64,000 nt of DNA from the NCBI RefSeq assembly GCF_900184945.1, contig NZ_FXYF01000004.1:310001-374000 (forward strand), in the 5' to 3' direction. Source of the DNA: Antarctobacter aquimaris. GTDB taxonomy: Bacteria; Pseudomonadota; Alphaproteobacteria; Rhodobacterales; Rhodobacteraceae. This document shows, in pieces, positions 27,245 to 34,864 of the stretch (its first letter is position 1; the number at the start of each line of letters is the position of its first letter). The notes under the pieces were generated by a model. It ran no database searches. It saw only the letters and a list, made by a program, of their open reading frames with translations, and had not been told where the DNA came from. The translations under genes were made by a program, and so were the position numbers.

Positions 27245-27268
27245 AAGGCCCGGCGCGGTGCCGGGCCT
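27245..27268 (-). terminator. Terminator of the F0 ATP synthase operon
   Basis: Read on the minus strand: AGGCCCGGC, five-base loop, GCCGGGCCTT, then a GTTTT stretch a few bases on. It lies 25 bases past the atpF stop. Confidence 0.8.
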
Positions 27269-27292
27269 GTCCGTCTGCCGTGCTTGCGCGGC

Positions 27293-27853
27293 TCAGTGCA
27301 GCTTGGCACCCACCTCGGCAATGGCGCTGTCGATCAGCTGACCGGCACGATCGGCCGTCATCTCGCCGGCGACGACCTTGCGGGCGGCGGCAATCGCCAC
27401 CGCTGCGGCGCGGTCACGCACTTCGCGGATGGCCGATGCCTCGGCCGAGGCCAGCTGGCTTTCGGCCGCCTGCAGACGGCGGGCAATCGAATGCTGGATG
27501 TCGGCCTTGGCCTGTTCGGCGGCCAGTTCGGCCTCCTGGCGGGCGTGGGCGATGATACGGTCAGCCTGTTCCCGGACTTCACGCTGCTTGCGCTCGTAGC
27601 TGGCCAGCAGGCTCTGGGCCTCCTCACGCAGCTTGCGGGCCTCGTCGAGGTCCGACTGGATGCCTTCGGCCCGCTTGTCCAGCAGACCGGCCAGCATGCC
27701 GGGGACCTTGAAGTAGACCAGCACCGCAAGAAAGGTGATGAAGCCCAGCGTCACGATGAAATCGGTGTTCTTCAGCGAGAAGAACGGACCCGAGGCTGCG
27801 GCGGCCGGCGATGCGGCCAGCGCGAACAGGGCGGGAAGGATGAGTTTCTTCAT
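27293..27853 (-). CDS. atpF: F0F1 ATP synthase subunit B
   Basis: 186 residues. An N-terminal signal-like stretch (MKKLILPALFALAASPAAA) precedes the membrane helix FIVTLGFITFLAVLVYFKVPGML, followed by a long charged helix (RAEGIQSDLDEARKLREEAQSLLASYERKQREV) that forms the peripheral stalk with B'. Photosynthetic-type and alphaproteobacterial enzymes carry two different b subunits, and the second one is the gene immediately upstream. Only four bases separate the two, so they are co-translated. Confidence 0.95.
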   Translation of the reverse strand: MKKLILPALFALAASPAAAASGPFFSLKNTDFIVTLGFITFLAVLVYFKVPGMLAGLLDKRAEGIQSDLDEARKLREEAQSLLASYERKQREVREQADRIIAHARQEAELAAEQAKADIQHSIARRLQAAESQLASAEASAIREVRDRAAAVAIAAARKVVAGEMTADRAGQLIDSAIAEVGAKLH

Positions 27854-27857
27854 GGCC

Positions 27858-28409
27858 TTACCCCTTGAGCTGCGCATCGACCGCGGCCGCGATCTTGGCG
27901 TCGTCCGCAGAGCCGCCCAGCGCTGCCACGATGGCGGCGGCGGTGTCCTTGGCCACGACTTCGACATGGGCCAGAGCGCTTTCGCGGATCTCGCCGATGG
28001 CCTTTTCCGACTCGGCCGCCTTGGCGGCGATTTCCGCGTCGGCCTTGGCCAGCGCGACGCCGAGTTCGGCCTTGATTTCGTCACGCGCCTTCTGCGCGAT
28101 GGTCTGGGCCTCGGCCCGGGCATCGGCAAGCGCCTTCTGATAAGCGGTTTCGGCCCGTTCGGCCTTGCGCTTCAGCTCTTCGGCGGCGGCGATGTCGTTT
28201 GTGATGGTCCCCTGGCGTTCCGCCAGAACCGCCGCGATGCGCGGCAGGGCAATGCGGGCCAGCACGAAGTAGATCACGACAAGCGTGATCACCAGCCAGA
28301 AGACCTGGTTGCCGATCCAGTCACCGCAGAGTTGCGGCATCCCGACGGCAGAGCCGTGCGAGTCCACGCATGCGCTGACAGCTTCGGCACCTGTAGTTTC
28401 GGTCGCCAT
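27858..28409 (-). CDS. atpG: F0F1 ATP synthase subunit B'
   Basis: 183 residues. After a 30-residue N-terminal extension with two Cys, the helix [28 protein letters not shown] anchors the protein, and the rest is a coiled-coil-forming charged helix ([41 protein letters not shown]). It pairs with subunit B in the stalk. The gene is also called atpF' or atpX. Order atpI-atpB-atpE-atpF'-atpF is the alphaproteobacterial F0 operon, separate from the F1 genes. Confidence 0.94.
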   Translation of the reverse strand: MATETTGAEAVSACVDSHGSAVGMPQLCGDWIGNQVFWLVITLVVIYFVLARIALPRIAAVLAERQGTITNDIAAAEELKRKAERAETAYQKALADARAEAQTIAQKARDEIKAELGVALAKADAEIAAKAAESEKAIGEIRESALAHVEVVAKDTAAAIVAALGGSADDAKIAAAVDAQLKG

Positions 28410-28498
28410 TGTGTCCTCCGTCGGAACTTGTCTCTACATCGGGCGGTCAGGGCCTGCGCCGTGACCGCCCGCGCGTAAGGATCTTTACGTTCCGTGGA

Positions 28499-28723
28499 TC
28501 AGACGGCGAACATCAGCAGCAGCGAAACGAGGAAGGCGAAGATGCCCAGCGCTTCTGCGAATGCGATGCCGATGAAGAGCGTGGCAGTCTGGCCGGCGGC
28601 GGCCGACGGGTTGCGCAGGGCGCCTGCCAGGAAGTTGCCGGCCACGTTGCCCACCCCGATTGCGGCTGCGCCGGAACCGATTGCTGCCAGGCCTGCGCCG
28701 ATGTGTGCGAGATCGCCTTCCAT
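28499..28723 (-). CDS. atpE: F0F1 ATP synthase subunit C
   Basis: 74 residues, two helices joined by the polar loop ALRNP. Helix 1 is Gly/Ala-rich ([27 protein letters not shown]), and helix 2 holds the proton-carrying Glu in [23 protein letters not shown]. Flanking residues suggest H+ rather than Na+ coupling: the Gln and Thr ligands of sodium rings are not at the expected places. Multiple copies form the rotor ring. Confidence 0.96.
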   Translation of the reverse strand: MEGDLAHIGAGLAAIGSGAAAIGVGNVAGNFLAGALRNPSAAAGQTATLFIGIAFAEALGIFAFLVSLLLMFAV

Positions 28724-28771
28724 TGAGATTCTCCTTACGATTGGAAGTTGAGTATTCGGGTTGTTCGTCGG

Positions 28772-28794
28772 GTAGGGTGGGTTTTCAACCCACC
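28772..28794 (+). repeat. GTAGGGTG-type hairpin repeat, copy 1
   Basis: GTAGGGTGGGTTTTCAACCC then ACC: a perfect 8-bp stem with a three-base loop, between atpB and atpE. The sequence before it (GGTTGTTCG around 28759) is shared with the copy at 57698-57721. It may fold in the mRNA and set the high atpE to atpB ratio. Confidence 0.65.
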
Positions 28795-28798
28795 GCCC

Positions 28799-29566
28799 TT
28801 AATGATGCGGGTGCAGCGCGTCCTTGAGGTACACGCAGGTCAGGATCGTGAACACGTAGGCCTGGATGAAGGACACGAGGATCTCCAGCCCGTACATCGC
28901 GGTGATCGCCAGGACCGAGATCGGCGAGATCACGGCGATAGCGGCAAAGCCGGCAAAGACCTTGATCACCGCGTGACCTGCCATGACGTTGCCGGCAAGA
29001 CGAATGCTGTGGCTGACCGGACGCACGAAGTAGGAGATCAGTTCGATGATCGCGAGGATCGGGCGCAGCGCCAGCGGCGCGCTCGACACCCAGAACAGGC
29101 CCAGGAAGGAGGCGCCGTTCTTGACAAAACCCAGGATGGTCACGGTCAGGAACACTGCCATCGCCAGCACCACGGTCACCGCAAAATGCGAGGTGGTGGT
29201 AAAGCTCTTGGGCAGCAGGCCAAGGAAGTTGGCCGACACGATGAACATGAACAGGGTCATGATGTAGGGGAAGTACTTCAGCCCGTCCTTGCCGGTCACA
29301 TCCTCGACCATCTTGTAGACAAAGCCGTAGGCCAGTTCCGCGATCGACTGGCTGCGCGACGGCACGATGGCCCGCTTGGAGGTGCCCACCACCATCAGCA
29401 GAACGATCACCACGATGGCCAGGAACAGCCACAGCGTCACGTTGGTGATGGTGAACATGCCCACGTCGCCGCCGTGTCCGAACAGCGGCTTGACGATGAA
29501 CTGGTCCATCGGGTGGAACACAAGGCTGCTGCTCTCGGCGGCTGCGTCATGCGTCTCGGTCGCCAT
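28799..29566 (-). CDS. atpB: F0F1 ATP synthase subunit A
   Basis: 255 residues, five or six membrane helices. The essential Arg facing the c-ring lies in [14 protein letters not shown] near residue 187, and the C-terminal helix is [25 protein letters not shown], both standard. It forms the proton half-channels. ATG at 29564-29566 has a GAGGGGAAAAGAG leader; the frame is open five codons further upstream. Confidence 0.96.
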   Translation of the reverse strand: MATETHDAAAESSSLVFHPMDQFIVKPLFGHGGDVGMFTITNVTLWLFLAIVVIVLLMVVGTSKRAIVPSRSQSIAELAYGFVYKMVEDVTGKDGLKYFPYIMTLFMFIVSANFLGLLPKSFTTTSHFAVTVVLAMAVFLTVTILGFVKNGASFLGLFWVSSAPLALRPILAIIELISYFVRPVSHSIRLAGNVMAGHAVIKVFAGFAAIAVISPISVLAITAMYGLEILVSFIQAYVFTILTCVYLKDALHPHH

Positions 29567-29628
29567 CTCTTTTCCCCTCATCCGCTCCGGTGACCCGGGC
29601 GCTGTCGTCAGTTGCCCCCGTCGGGGCG

Positions 29629-29973
29629 CTAGTCCTTGCCCTCGTCGGGGCGCGGTGCCGCGCCGCCGGCCGAGGCCTGTTTCGCCTGGACCTCTTTCGC
29701 CGTGCGCAGCATCACCTTGATGCCCGCGGCGATGCCCAGCAGTGCGAACACCACCATCAGGAACGGCGCGGTGCCCAGCAGGATATCGAGACCGTATCCG
29801 ATCCCGAAGCCGATCCCCAGTCCGGCCACCATCTCCGTCACCATCCGCCAGGCGATGTTGGCCTGGCTGTAGTGCTCTTCCTGATGGGTCTTCCCCACTT
29901 TCTGGCCTGCCTTGTAGGCGGCCAGCTTGGCGTCCAGGTCGTCCAGCTTGCGCTTGGGGTCGGGGTCGCTCAC
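29629..29973 (-). CDS. atpI: AtpI/AtpZ family ATP synthase assembly protein
   Basis: About 114 residues with a charged N-terminus ([23 protein letters not shown]) and two membrane helices ([26 protein letters not shown] and [19 protein letters not shown]). AtpI is thought to help c-ring assembly or Mg2+ supply. I chose GTG at 29971-29973 because other AtpI proteins begin SDPDP; ATG at 30001-30003 gives ten more residues but has no ribosome site. A TTGACT-N17-TAGCAC element ends at about 30004 and would favour the GTG. Confidence 0.87.
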   Translation of the reverse strand: MSDPDPKRKLDDLDAKLAAYKAGQKVGKTHQEEHYSQANIAWRMVTEMVAGLGIGFGIGYGLDILLGTAPFLMVVFALLGIAAGIKVMLRTAKEVQAKQASAGGAAPRPDEGKD

Positions 29974-30224
29974 GTGTGGGTCGGCTCCGCTCAGGGTCGT
30001 CATGGTGCTATGCCGGGCGGGGCCACGAGTCAACACGCGGGAGTCCGGGCAAACTGGACGATCAACTACCTGTTTATGCTTGGAATTTTCTCGACCTCCC
30101 ACCATGCGGTCATTCCGCCGCACTCCGCCAGACCGCTGATTTCGCTGCAAATGCACATTCAACTTAGCGGTTGAGTTTTTCCTGCGCGCCGCTCACACCC
30201 ATGGCACACGACAGGATTATCGCC

Positions 30225-31163
30225 ATGCGCACCGCCCTTGCCCTCTGCCTTTCGCTTGCCCTGACAGCGTCACAGCTGACCGCCGAAGAGGTGACGCTCA
30301 CCCGCCCCGACGCGGTGCTTCGGGGCACCTGGAGCGCGCCGGACAACCCGGCCGCCGCCGCGCTGATCCTTCCCGGCTCGGGCCCGACGGACCGGGACGG
30401 AAACTCTGCGGCCGGGCTGTCCACGGATGCCTACCGCCAGCTGGCCGAGGCCCTGGCCGCGCGCGGCATCGCCACCCTGCGCGCCGACAAGCGCGGCATC
30501 GGTGCCAGCACAGGGGATCCGAACGCCGTCACGCTGGGGCTGTACGCGCAGGACGCCGGCGGCTGGATCGACATGGCCAGGGACCGGACCGGCCTGCCGT
30601 GTCTCTGGCTGATCGGCCATTCCGAAGGGGCGTTGGTGACGCTGAAGACGGCGCAGGCGCGCGACGATCTCTGCGGCCTCGTGTTGCTGGCCCCTCCCGG
30701 GCGGCCGGTCAGCCAGATCCTGCTGGAGCAGTTGAACGGGGTGCCCGCGCTTGACCCCCACATGGAGGCCGCCAAGCGCGCGATCGTGTCGCTGATCGCC
30801 GGGCAGACCGTCGACCCCGCCAGCCTGCCGACGCCGTTACAGGGCCTGTTCCACCCCGCCGTCCAGCCCTTCCTGATGGATCTCTTCGGCTTCGATCCGG
30901 CCGAGGCGGCGGCGGAGGTCACCCTGCCGGTGCTGCTGATCCGCGGCTCGGCGGACTTGCAGATCGCGGCAGTGGATGCCGAACGCCTGTCCGCCGCGCT
31001 GCCGCAGGTCGAGGCCATCGCGCTTCCAGGCATTACCCACGCGCTCAAGACCGCCGGCGATGACAGCCGCGACGCCAACCTTGCCACCTACGCGGACCCT
31101 GCCATCCCGCTGGCCGCCGGGCTGGCCGAGGCGGTCGCCCGCTTCCTCCTCGCGCCGCGATGA
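30225..31163 (+). CDS. Secreted alpha/beta hydrolase
   Basis: 312 residues. A signal peptide (MRTALALCLSLALTASQLTA) is followed by an alpha/beta fold: ALILPGSGPTDRDGNS (oxyanion region), GHSEGALVTL near residue 135 with the nucleophile Ser, VLLIRGSADLQI near 245 with a likely acid, and GITHALK near 275 with the catalytic His. It resembles the COG1073-type periplasmic esterases. ATG 30225 has ACAGGA upstream; ATG 30201 is possible but would bury the signal peptide. The stop overlaps the ArsR start (ATGA). Confidence 0.85.
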   Translation: MRTALALCLSLALTASQLTAEEVTLTRPDAVLRGTWSAPDNPAAAALILPGSGPTDRDGNSAAGLSTDAYRQLAEALAARGIATLRADKRGIGASTGDPNAVTLGLYAQDAGGWIDMARDRTGLPCLWLIGHSEGALVTLKTAQARDDLCGLVLLAPPGRPVSQILLEQLNGVPALDPHMEAAKRAIVSLIAGQTVDPASLPTPLQGLFHPAVQPFLMDLFGFDPAEAAAEVTLPVLLIRGSADLQIAAVDAERLSAALPQVEAIALPGITHALKTAGDDSRDANLATYADPAIPLAAGLAEAVARFLLAPR

Positions 31164-31504
31164 CCGCCCGCCTCGACGCCGTCTTTGCCGCGCTGGCGGA
31201 CCCCACGCGCCGCCGCATCCTGTCGATGCTGCTGGAGGACGACATGGCCGTGACCGATGTCGCCGAGCCGTTCGAGATGTCGCTGGCGGCGATTTCCAAG
31301 CACCTCACCGTGCTGACCAACGCGGGCCTCATCAGCCAGGACAAGCGCGGCCGGGTGAAGTGGTGCAAGCTGGAGCCGGACGCCCTGCGCGAGGCGTCGA
31401 TCTGGATGCAGGCCTTTGGCCAGTTCGACCAGTTCGACCTTGACGGTTTCGAACGCTTCCTGGAACAGGAACTGGCCCCGCCGACCGAGACCCCGGACAG
31501 CTGA
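31160..31504 (+). CDS. ArsR family transcriptional regulator
   Basis: 114 residues. The winged helix reads ALADPTRRRILSMLLEDDMAVTDVAEPFEMSLAAISKHLTVLTNAGLISQDKRGRVKWCKLEPDAL, the non-metal subtype often linked to hydrolase or SRPBCC genes. Only one Cys is present, so it is neither an ArsR-type metal sensor nor a two-cysteine persulfide sensor like SqrR/BigR. It overlaps the hydrolase gene by four bases and probably regulates that operon. Confidence 0.9.
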   Translation: MTARLDAVFAALADPTRRRILSMLLEDDMAVTDVAEPFEMSLAAISKHLTVLTNAGLISQDKRGRVKWCKLEPDALREASIWMQAFGQFDQFDLDGFERFLEQELAPPTETPDS

Positions 31505-31537
31505 TAGCAAGAGCCGCGCGCGGGACGAAGCGCGGGC

Positions 31538-31557
31538 AACGCGCTTGCAAGCGCGTT
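31538..31557. repeat. 20-base perfect palindrome
   Basis: AACGCGCTTGCAAGCGCGTT, ten-base arms with no spacer, directly abutting a second palindrome. It lies between two convergent genes and can form a strong cruciform or hairpin. Confidence 0.75.
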
Positions 31558-31581
31558 GAAAGGGCTTTCCAAAGCCCTTTC
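31558..31581. terminator. Inverted repeat, likely bidirectional terminator
   Basis: Arms GAAAGGGCTTT and AAAGCCCTTTC (11 bp, perfect) around CC. Placed between the convergent arsR and eamA genes and flanked by A- and T-rich ends, it could end both transcripts. The paired arrangement with 31538-31557 looks like a dispersed element. Confidence 0.6.
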
Positions 31582-31600
31582 CCGCCAGCGCCCACGTCGG

Positions 31601-32503
31601 TCAGGAGACCGGAGCGCGCGCCTTCTCCTCGTCCTTCACCAGCAGCAGCAATGACAAGGCCGTCAGCGCCACCCCGGGCAGGATCGCCAGCCCCGGCACG
31701 CCCTGCCCCAGCGCCAGTTCCCACAGGATCACGGTCGATGGCACGATGTAGGTATAGGCCATGACCTTGGCCGCCGGCAGCCGCAGGGTGGCAAAGCGCA
31801 GGATCACGAAGGTGATGCCGGTCGCGGCGAAGGCGACGTAGAGGATCGTCCACCAGACAATGGCCGGAACAGACTGCCAGTCCATCGCCCAGAGATCCCG
31901 CGCGGCCCAGACGCACAGGATCAGCGCGCCGGCCGACAGGATCCCCGCGTTGAAGACCACCCCCGGCTCGCCCCGGCTCAGGAGGCGCAGCATGGGGGTG
32001 TACATCGCGTGCGCCACGCAGCCCCAGAAATAGATCGCCTCGCCGCGACCCACCTCGAAGCGCAGCAGCGCTTGCCAGTCCGCGTCGAAGATCACCCAGA
32101 GCGCGCCGACCCCGCCCACCAGGATCGCCAGCGCCATGCGCGGCGTCGTCACCTGCCGGACGATGATGTAGCCAAAGACCGCCGTCAGCGCCGGGTTCAG
32201 GGTAAAGACCGCCGCCATGCTGACCGGGGGCGCGGTCTTCAGCCCTTCGAACATGGTGACGAAGTAGATCACGAACAGCCCCGCCAGCACAAAGTAGCGC
32301 CACGGGGCGGCGACGGCCGCGCGCGTCACCCTGCCCGTCGCCAGCGCCCAACCCCAGAGCACCGCCGCCGCGATCACGAAGCGCACCGCGTTCAGCACCG
32401 CCGGGTCGATGAAAGGCGCCGCCATTCCGCCCAGCGAGAACGATCCCGACACCAGCACCGCAAAGACCAGCATGGCCAGGTGGCCCTTGCCCGCCTCGCT
32501 CAT
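31601..32503 (-). CDS. EamA-family (DMT) transporter
   Basis: 300 residues, about ten helices in two halves (AMLVFAVLVSGSFSLGGMAAPFIDPAVLNAVRFVIAAAVLWGWAL; TAPPVSMAAVFTLNPALTAVFGYI; MAYTYIVPSTVILWELALGQG). Inner-membrane exporter of unknown substrate. Its ATG overlaps the lysR stop (ATGA), so it is co-translated with the regulator, which may control it. Confidence 0.88.
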   Translation of the reverse strand: MSEAGKGHLAMLVFAVLVSGSFSLGGMAAPFIDPAVLNAVRFVIAAAVLWGWALATGRVTRAAVAAPWRYFVLAGLFVIYFVTMFEGLKTAPPVSMAAVFTLNPALTAVFGYIIVRQVTTPRMALAILVGGVGALWVIFDADWQALLRFEVGRGEAIYFWGCVAHAMYTPMLRLLSRGEPGVVFNAGILSAGALILCVWAARDLWAMDWQSVPAIVWWTILYVAFAATGITFVILRFATLRLPAAKVMAYTYIVPSTVILWELALGQGVPGLAILPGVALTALSLLLLVKDEEKARAPVS

Positions 32504-33381
32504 CGGGCAGAGCCTTCGCCGGCAAAGGTCTTCAGGTGCGTCAGGAAGGCCTGCACCTTGGCCGTGCGGTGCAGGTCCACGTGGGTCACCAGCCACAGCG
32601 GCGAGGTCCATTCCTCGTGCGGGGGCATGACCTGGACCAGTTCCGGGTGCCGTTCGGCCTCGCGCGTGCCCATGAAACCCAGGCCCGCGCCCTCGATGAT
32701 CGCCGCCTCGATCACCCGCGCGTCGGTGCTGCGGAACACCACGCGGTCATAGGGGATGCGCGCGCGCAGCCAGCGCTGGAACGGCGCGCGGCTGTCCGGG
32801 TCGTCATGCGCGACGAAATCATGCGCCTTGAGCGCCTCCTCGTCCTCGGGCAGCCCGCGTGCCGCGATGTAATCGCGGTGGGCATAGAGGGCGATGTCCT
32901 GCCGTGAGAAGGGCTGCACCACGTTGTCGGGTTCCTGCGGCGCGGGACCGGCGCGCAGGGCGACATGCGCCTCGCCGTATTCCAGCCGAAACACCCGGTC
33001 GTCGGTGAGAAAACGCACGATGACCTCGGGGTGCGCCGCGCGAAAGCTGGCCAGCGCCGGCACCATCATCGGCGCAAAGGAAATCAGCGAGGTCACCATC
33101 AACTCGCCCGCGACCTCGTTGCCGCGCCCCTTGATCCGCCCTTCGAGCTGCTGGAACTGGTCGTCGGTGGTCTGCGCCACGCGCATCAGGTCCTGCCCGG
33201 CCTCGGTCGCGGTGTAGCCGCGCGCATGACGCTGGAACAGCTTGACCCCGACCCGCGCCTCCAGCGCGTCGATGTGCCGGATCACCGTGGCATGGTGCAC
33301 GCCCAGCACCTCGGCCGCGCCGCTGACGGTGCCCAGCCGCGCCACCTGGAACGCGGTGCGGATCTCATCCCAGTTGTCCAT
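32500..33381 (-). CDS. LysR family transcriptional regulator
   Basis: 293 residues. The N-terminal HTH is NWDEIRTAFQVARLGTVSGAAEVLGVHHATVIRHIDALEARVGVKLFQR, and the rest is a substrate-binding-type effector domain. It is first in an operon with the EamA transporter and divergent from azoR (122 bases apart), so azoR is a likely target; AzoR-LysR divergence is common. Confidence 0.93.
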   Translation of the reverse strand: MDNWDEIRTAFQVARLGTVSGAAEVLGVHHATVIRHIDALEARVGVKLFQRHARGYTATEAGQDLMRVAQTTDDQFQQLEGRIKGRGNEVAGELMVTSLISFAPMMVPALASFRAAHPEVIVRFLTDDRVFRLEYGEAHVALRAGPAPQEPDNVVQPFSRQDIALYAHRDYIAARGLPEDEEALKAHDFVAHDDPDSRAPFQRWLRARIPYDRVVFRSTDARVIEAAIIEGAGLGFMGTREAERHPELVQVMPPHEEWTSPLWLVTHVDLHRTAKVQAFLTHLKTFAGEGSAR

Positions 33382-33436
33382 CGGACCCTCCGGTCATTAT
33401 GTGCGCTCACTCACAGCTCATGCGTTTTTTCGCCAA

Positions 33437-33454
33437 TTGTGTTCGTCATCGCAA
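33437..33454. promoter_or_regulatory. Possible LysR box in the lysR-azoR divergent region
   Basis: TTGTG-N8-CGCAA, an 18-base inverted repeat with one mismatch, centred 64 bases upstream of lysR and 58 bases upstream of azoR. CCAATT occurs on both sides (33433 and 33458). Assigned only by symmetry and position. Confidence 0.35.
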
Positions 33455-33503
33455 GTGCCAATTTGATCGGCATACAACAGACACATCCCCAAGGACCCGA
33501 TCC

Positions 33504-34085
33504 ATGACCAAGACCGTTCTCCGCATCGACGCCTCTGCCCGCACCGATGGCTCTGTCAGCCGCCAGCTGGGCGACGACATCCTCGCCCGGCTCAAGCCCG
33601 ACACCGTCGTGATCCGCGACCTGTCGGAAACCGTGCCGCAGATCGACGGGCGCTGGCTGGCCGCCAACATGACGCCCGCAGATCAGCGCACCCCGGACCA
33701 GCGCGCCCGCCTGGCCCTGTCGGACGCGATGATCGAGGAACTGCGCAGCGCCGACACCATCGTCATCGCAACGCCGATCTACAACTTTGGCGTGCCATCG
33801 TCGCTCAAGGCCTGGTTCGACATGGTTGCCCGCGCCGGTCTGACCTTCCGCTATACCGAGGCGGGCCCGGTCGGCCTGCTGGAGGGCAAGCGCGTGATCC
33901 TCGCGCTGGCCTCCGGCGGCACCGAGATCGACAGCCCGATCGACTTTGCCACGCCCTGGCTGCGCCACGTGCTGGGCTTTGTCGGCATCACCGATGTGCA
34001 GGTGGTGCGGTCGGACCGGCTGATGGTGGACGCCGAGGCGTCGAAAGCCCGCGCCACCGAAGACCTCGAGCGGCTGGCAGCCTGA
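33504..34085 (+). CDS. azoR: FMN-dependent NADH-azoreductase
   Basis: 193 residues of the flavodoxin-fold quinone reductase family. It begins VLRIDASARTDGSVSRQLGDDIL, has TIVIATPIYNFGVPSSLKAWFDMVARAGLTFRYTEAGPVGLLEGKRV in the middle (FMN and dimer contacts) and FVGITDVQVVRSD near the end. It reduces quinones and azo compounds with NAD(P)H, likely a detoxification role. ATG 33504 has AAGGA upstream. Confidence 0.93.
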   Translation: MTKTVLRIDASARTDGSVSRQLGDDILARLKPDTVVIRDLSETVPQIDGRWLAANMTPADQRTPDQRARLALSDAMIEELRSADTIVIATPIYNFGVPSSLKAWFDMVARAGLTFRYTEAGPVGLLEGKRVILALASGGTEIDSPIDFATPWLRHVLGFVGITDVQVVRSDRLMVDAEASKARATEDLERLAA

Positions 34086-34097
34086 TCCGACCTGATA

Positions 34098-34124
34098 CCC
34101 GGCGCCGCGCTTTCCGGCGCCGGG
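34098..34124 (+). terminator. Hairpin after azoR
   Basis: CCCGGCGCC/GGCGCCGGG, a perfect 9-bp stem, followed only by ATTTG. Probably a terminator although the T-run is poor. Confidence 0.55.
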
Positions 34125-34161
34125 ATTTGACGGCGGTGACCGGCGCGCCTAGCCTGACGGG

Positions 34162-34644
34162 ATGCGCGTCACCGTCACCACCCCCGACCGGTTCGAAGCC
34201 AAGGTCCAATCCTGGCTGTCCGGCATGATCCTGCTGGTCCTCGGGGTGCTCTGCGCCGCGCTGGGCCTTGCAGCCCTGGGCGCGGGTGAAGCGCAGGGCG
34301 CGATCTTTTCCGCCATCGGGCTTGGCCTGTTGGCGCTTGGTGCCTGGCTCTTGTCGTTGCGTACGCATGTCGTGTTTGACCGGCCCGCCAACCGCGCCAC
34401 CCTGCGCTTCGCCAGCCTGTTCGGCGCACGCGAGGCGGCGTTTCCGCTGGACAGCGTCCAGCGGGCAAGGGTGCTGCGCCAGCGCCTTTCCGGCCGCCGA
34501 CAGTACAATCTTGTGCTGGTCGTGACGCGGGACGGAACCGCCGAAGCCCATTCGCTGAGCCGCGGCTACGGGTCCGGCGGCTGGCGCAAGGGCCGCCTCT
34601 CACGCGCCATCAACGCCTGGCTGGGCGTGGCCGAGGGCGACTGA
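34162..34644 (+). CDS. Small membrane protein with PH-like cytosolic part
   Basis: 160 residues. Two hydrophobic helices (WLSGMILLVLGVLCAALGLAALGAG and AIFSAIGLGLLALGAWLLSL) are followed by a beta-rich segment (HVVFDRPANRATLRFASLFGAREAAFPLDSVQRARVLRQ... YNLVLVVTRDGTAEAHSLSRGYGSGG). The pattern resembles bacterial membrane proteins with a PH-like sensor domain. Function unknown. No near upstream ribosome site stands out. It lies just before the ffh promoter. Confidence 0.72.
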   Translation: MRVTVTTPDRFEAKVQSWLSGMILLVLGVLCAALGLAALGAGEAQGAIFSAIGLGLLALGAWLLSLRTHVVFDRPANRATLRFASLFGAREAAFPLDSVQRARVLRQRLSGRRQYNLVLVVTRDGTAEAHSLSRGYGSGGWRKGRLSRAINAWLGVAEGD

Positions 34645-34656
34645 CGCCACCGGCCC

Positions 34657-34686
34657 TTGACTCGGCGCCCCGATGCTCACTATACG
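34657..34686 (+). promoter_or_regulatory. Promoter of the ffh-ribosomal cluster
   Basis: TTGACT (34657-34662), 18 bases, TATACG (34681-34686). This is the best promoter in the gap, leaving a leader of about 170 bases before ffh. Confidence 0.65.
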
Positions 34687-34770
34687 CAGCCTGTTTCCGG
34701 GAGCGCTCTGGCCTTCCGGTCCCTTGGGCTTTGCCCGGGATCGCCCTCCGTCAGCGCGTTGCGCCCACGG

Positions 34771-34812
34771 GGGCCAACCGGCATTGGCCCGCACCGATTG
34801 GGATGCCGGTTG
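34771..34812 (+). promoter_or_regulatory. Mutually exclusive hairpins in the ffh leader
   Basis: Hairpin A pairs GGGCCAA (34771-34777) with TTGGCCC (34784-34790). Hairpin B pairs CAACCGGCA (34775-34783) with TGCCGGTTG (34804-34812). They share bases, so only one can form. Such overlap is typical of attenuators or switches, but the ligand or protein is unknown. Confidence 0.45.
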
Positions 34813-34864
34813 TCCCTCCCTACCTTGGAGGACACCATTGACGTAGAGAAGGAGGCGCTGCCTC

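Noticed and set aside
31160-31504. The ArsR gene as the SqrR-type repressor of the ATTC-N8-GAAT sites
   Set aside because: It has a single Cys, is coupled to a hydrolase gene, and no such box lies before its operon.
34690-34860. 4.5S SRP RNA gene upstream of ffh
   Set aside because: The conserved SRP RNA tetraloop and asymmetric-loop sequences are not present; the region is better read as a leader.
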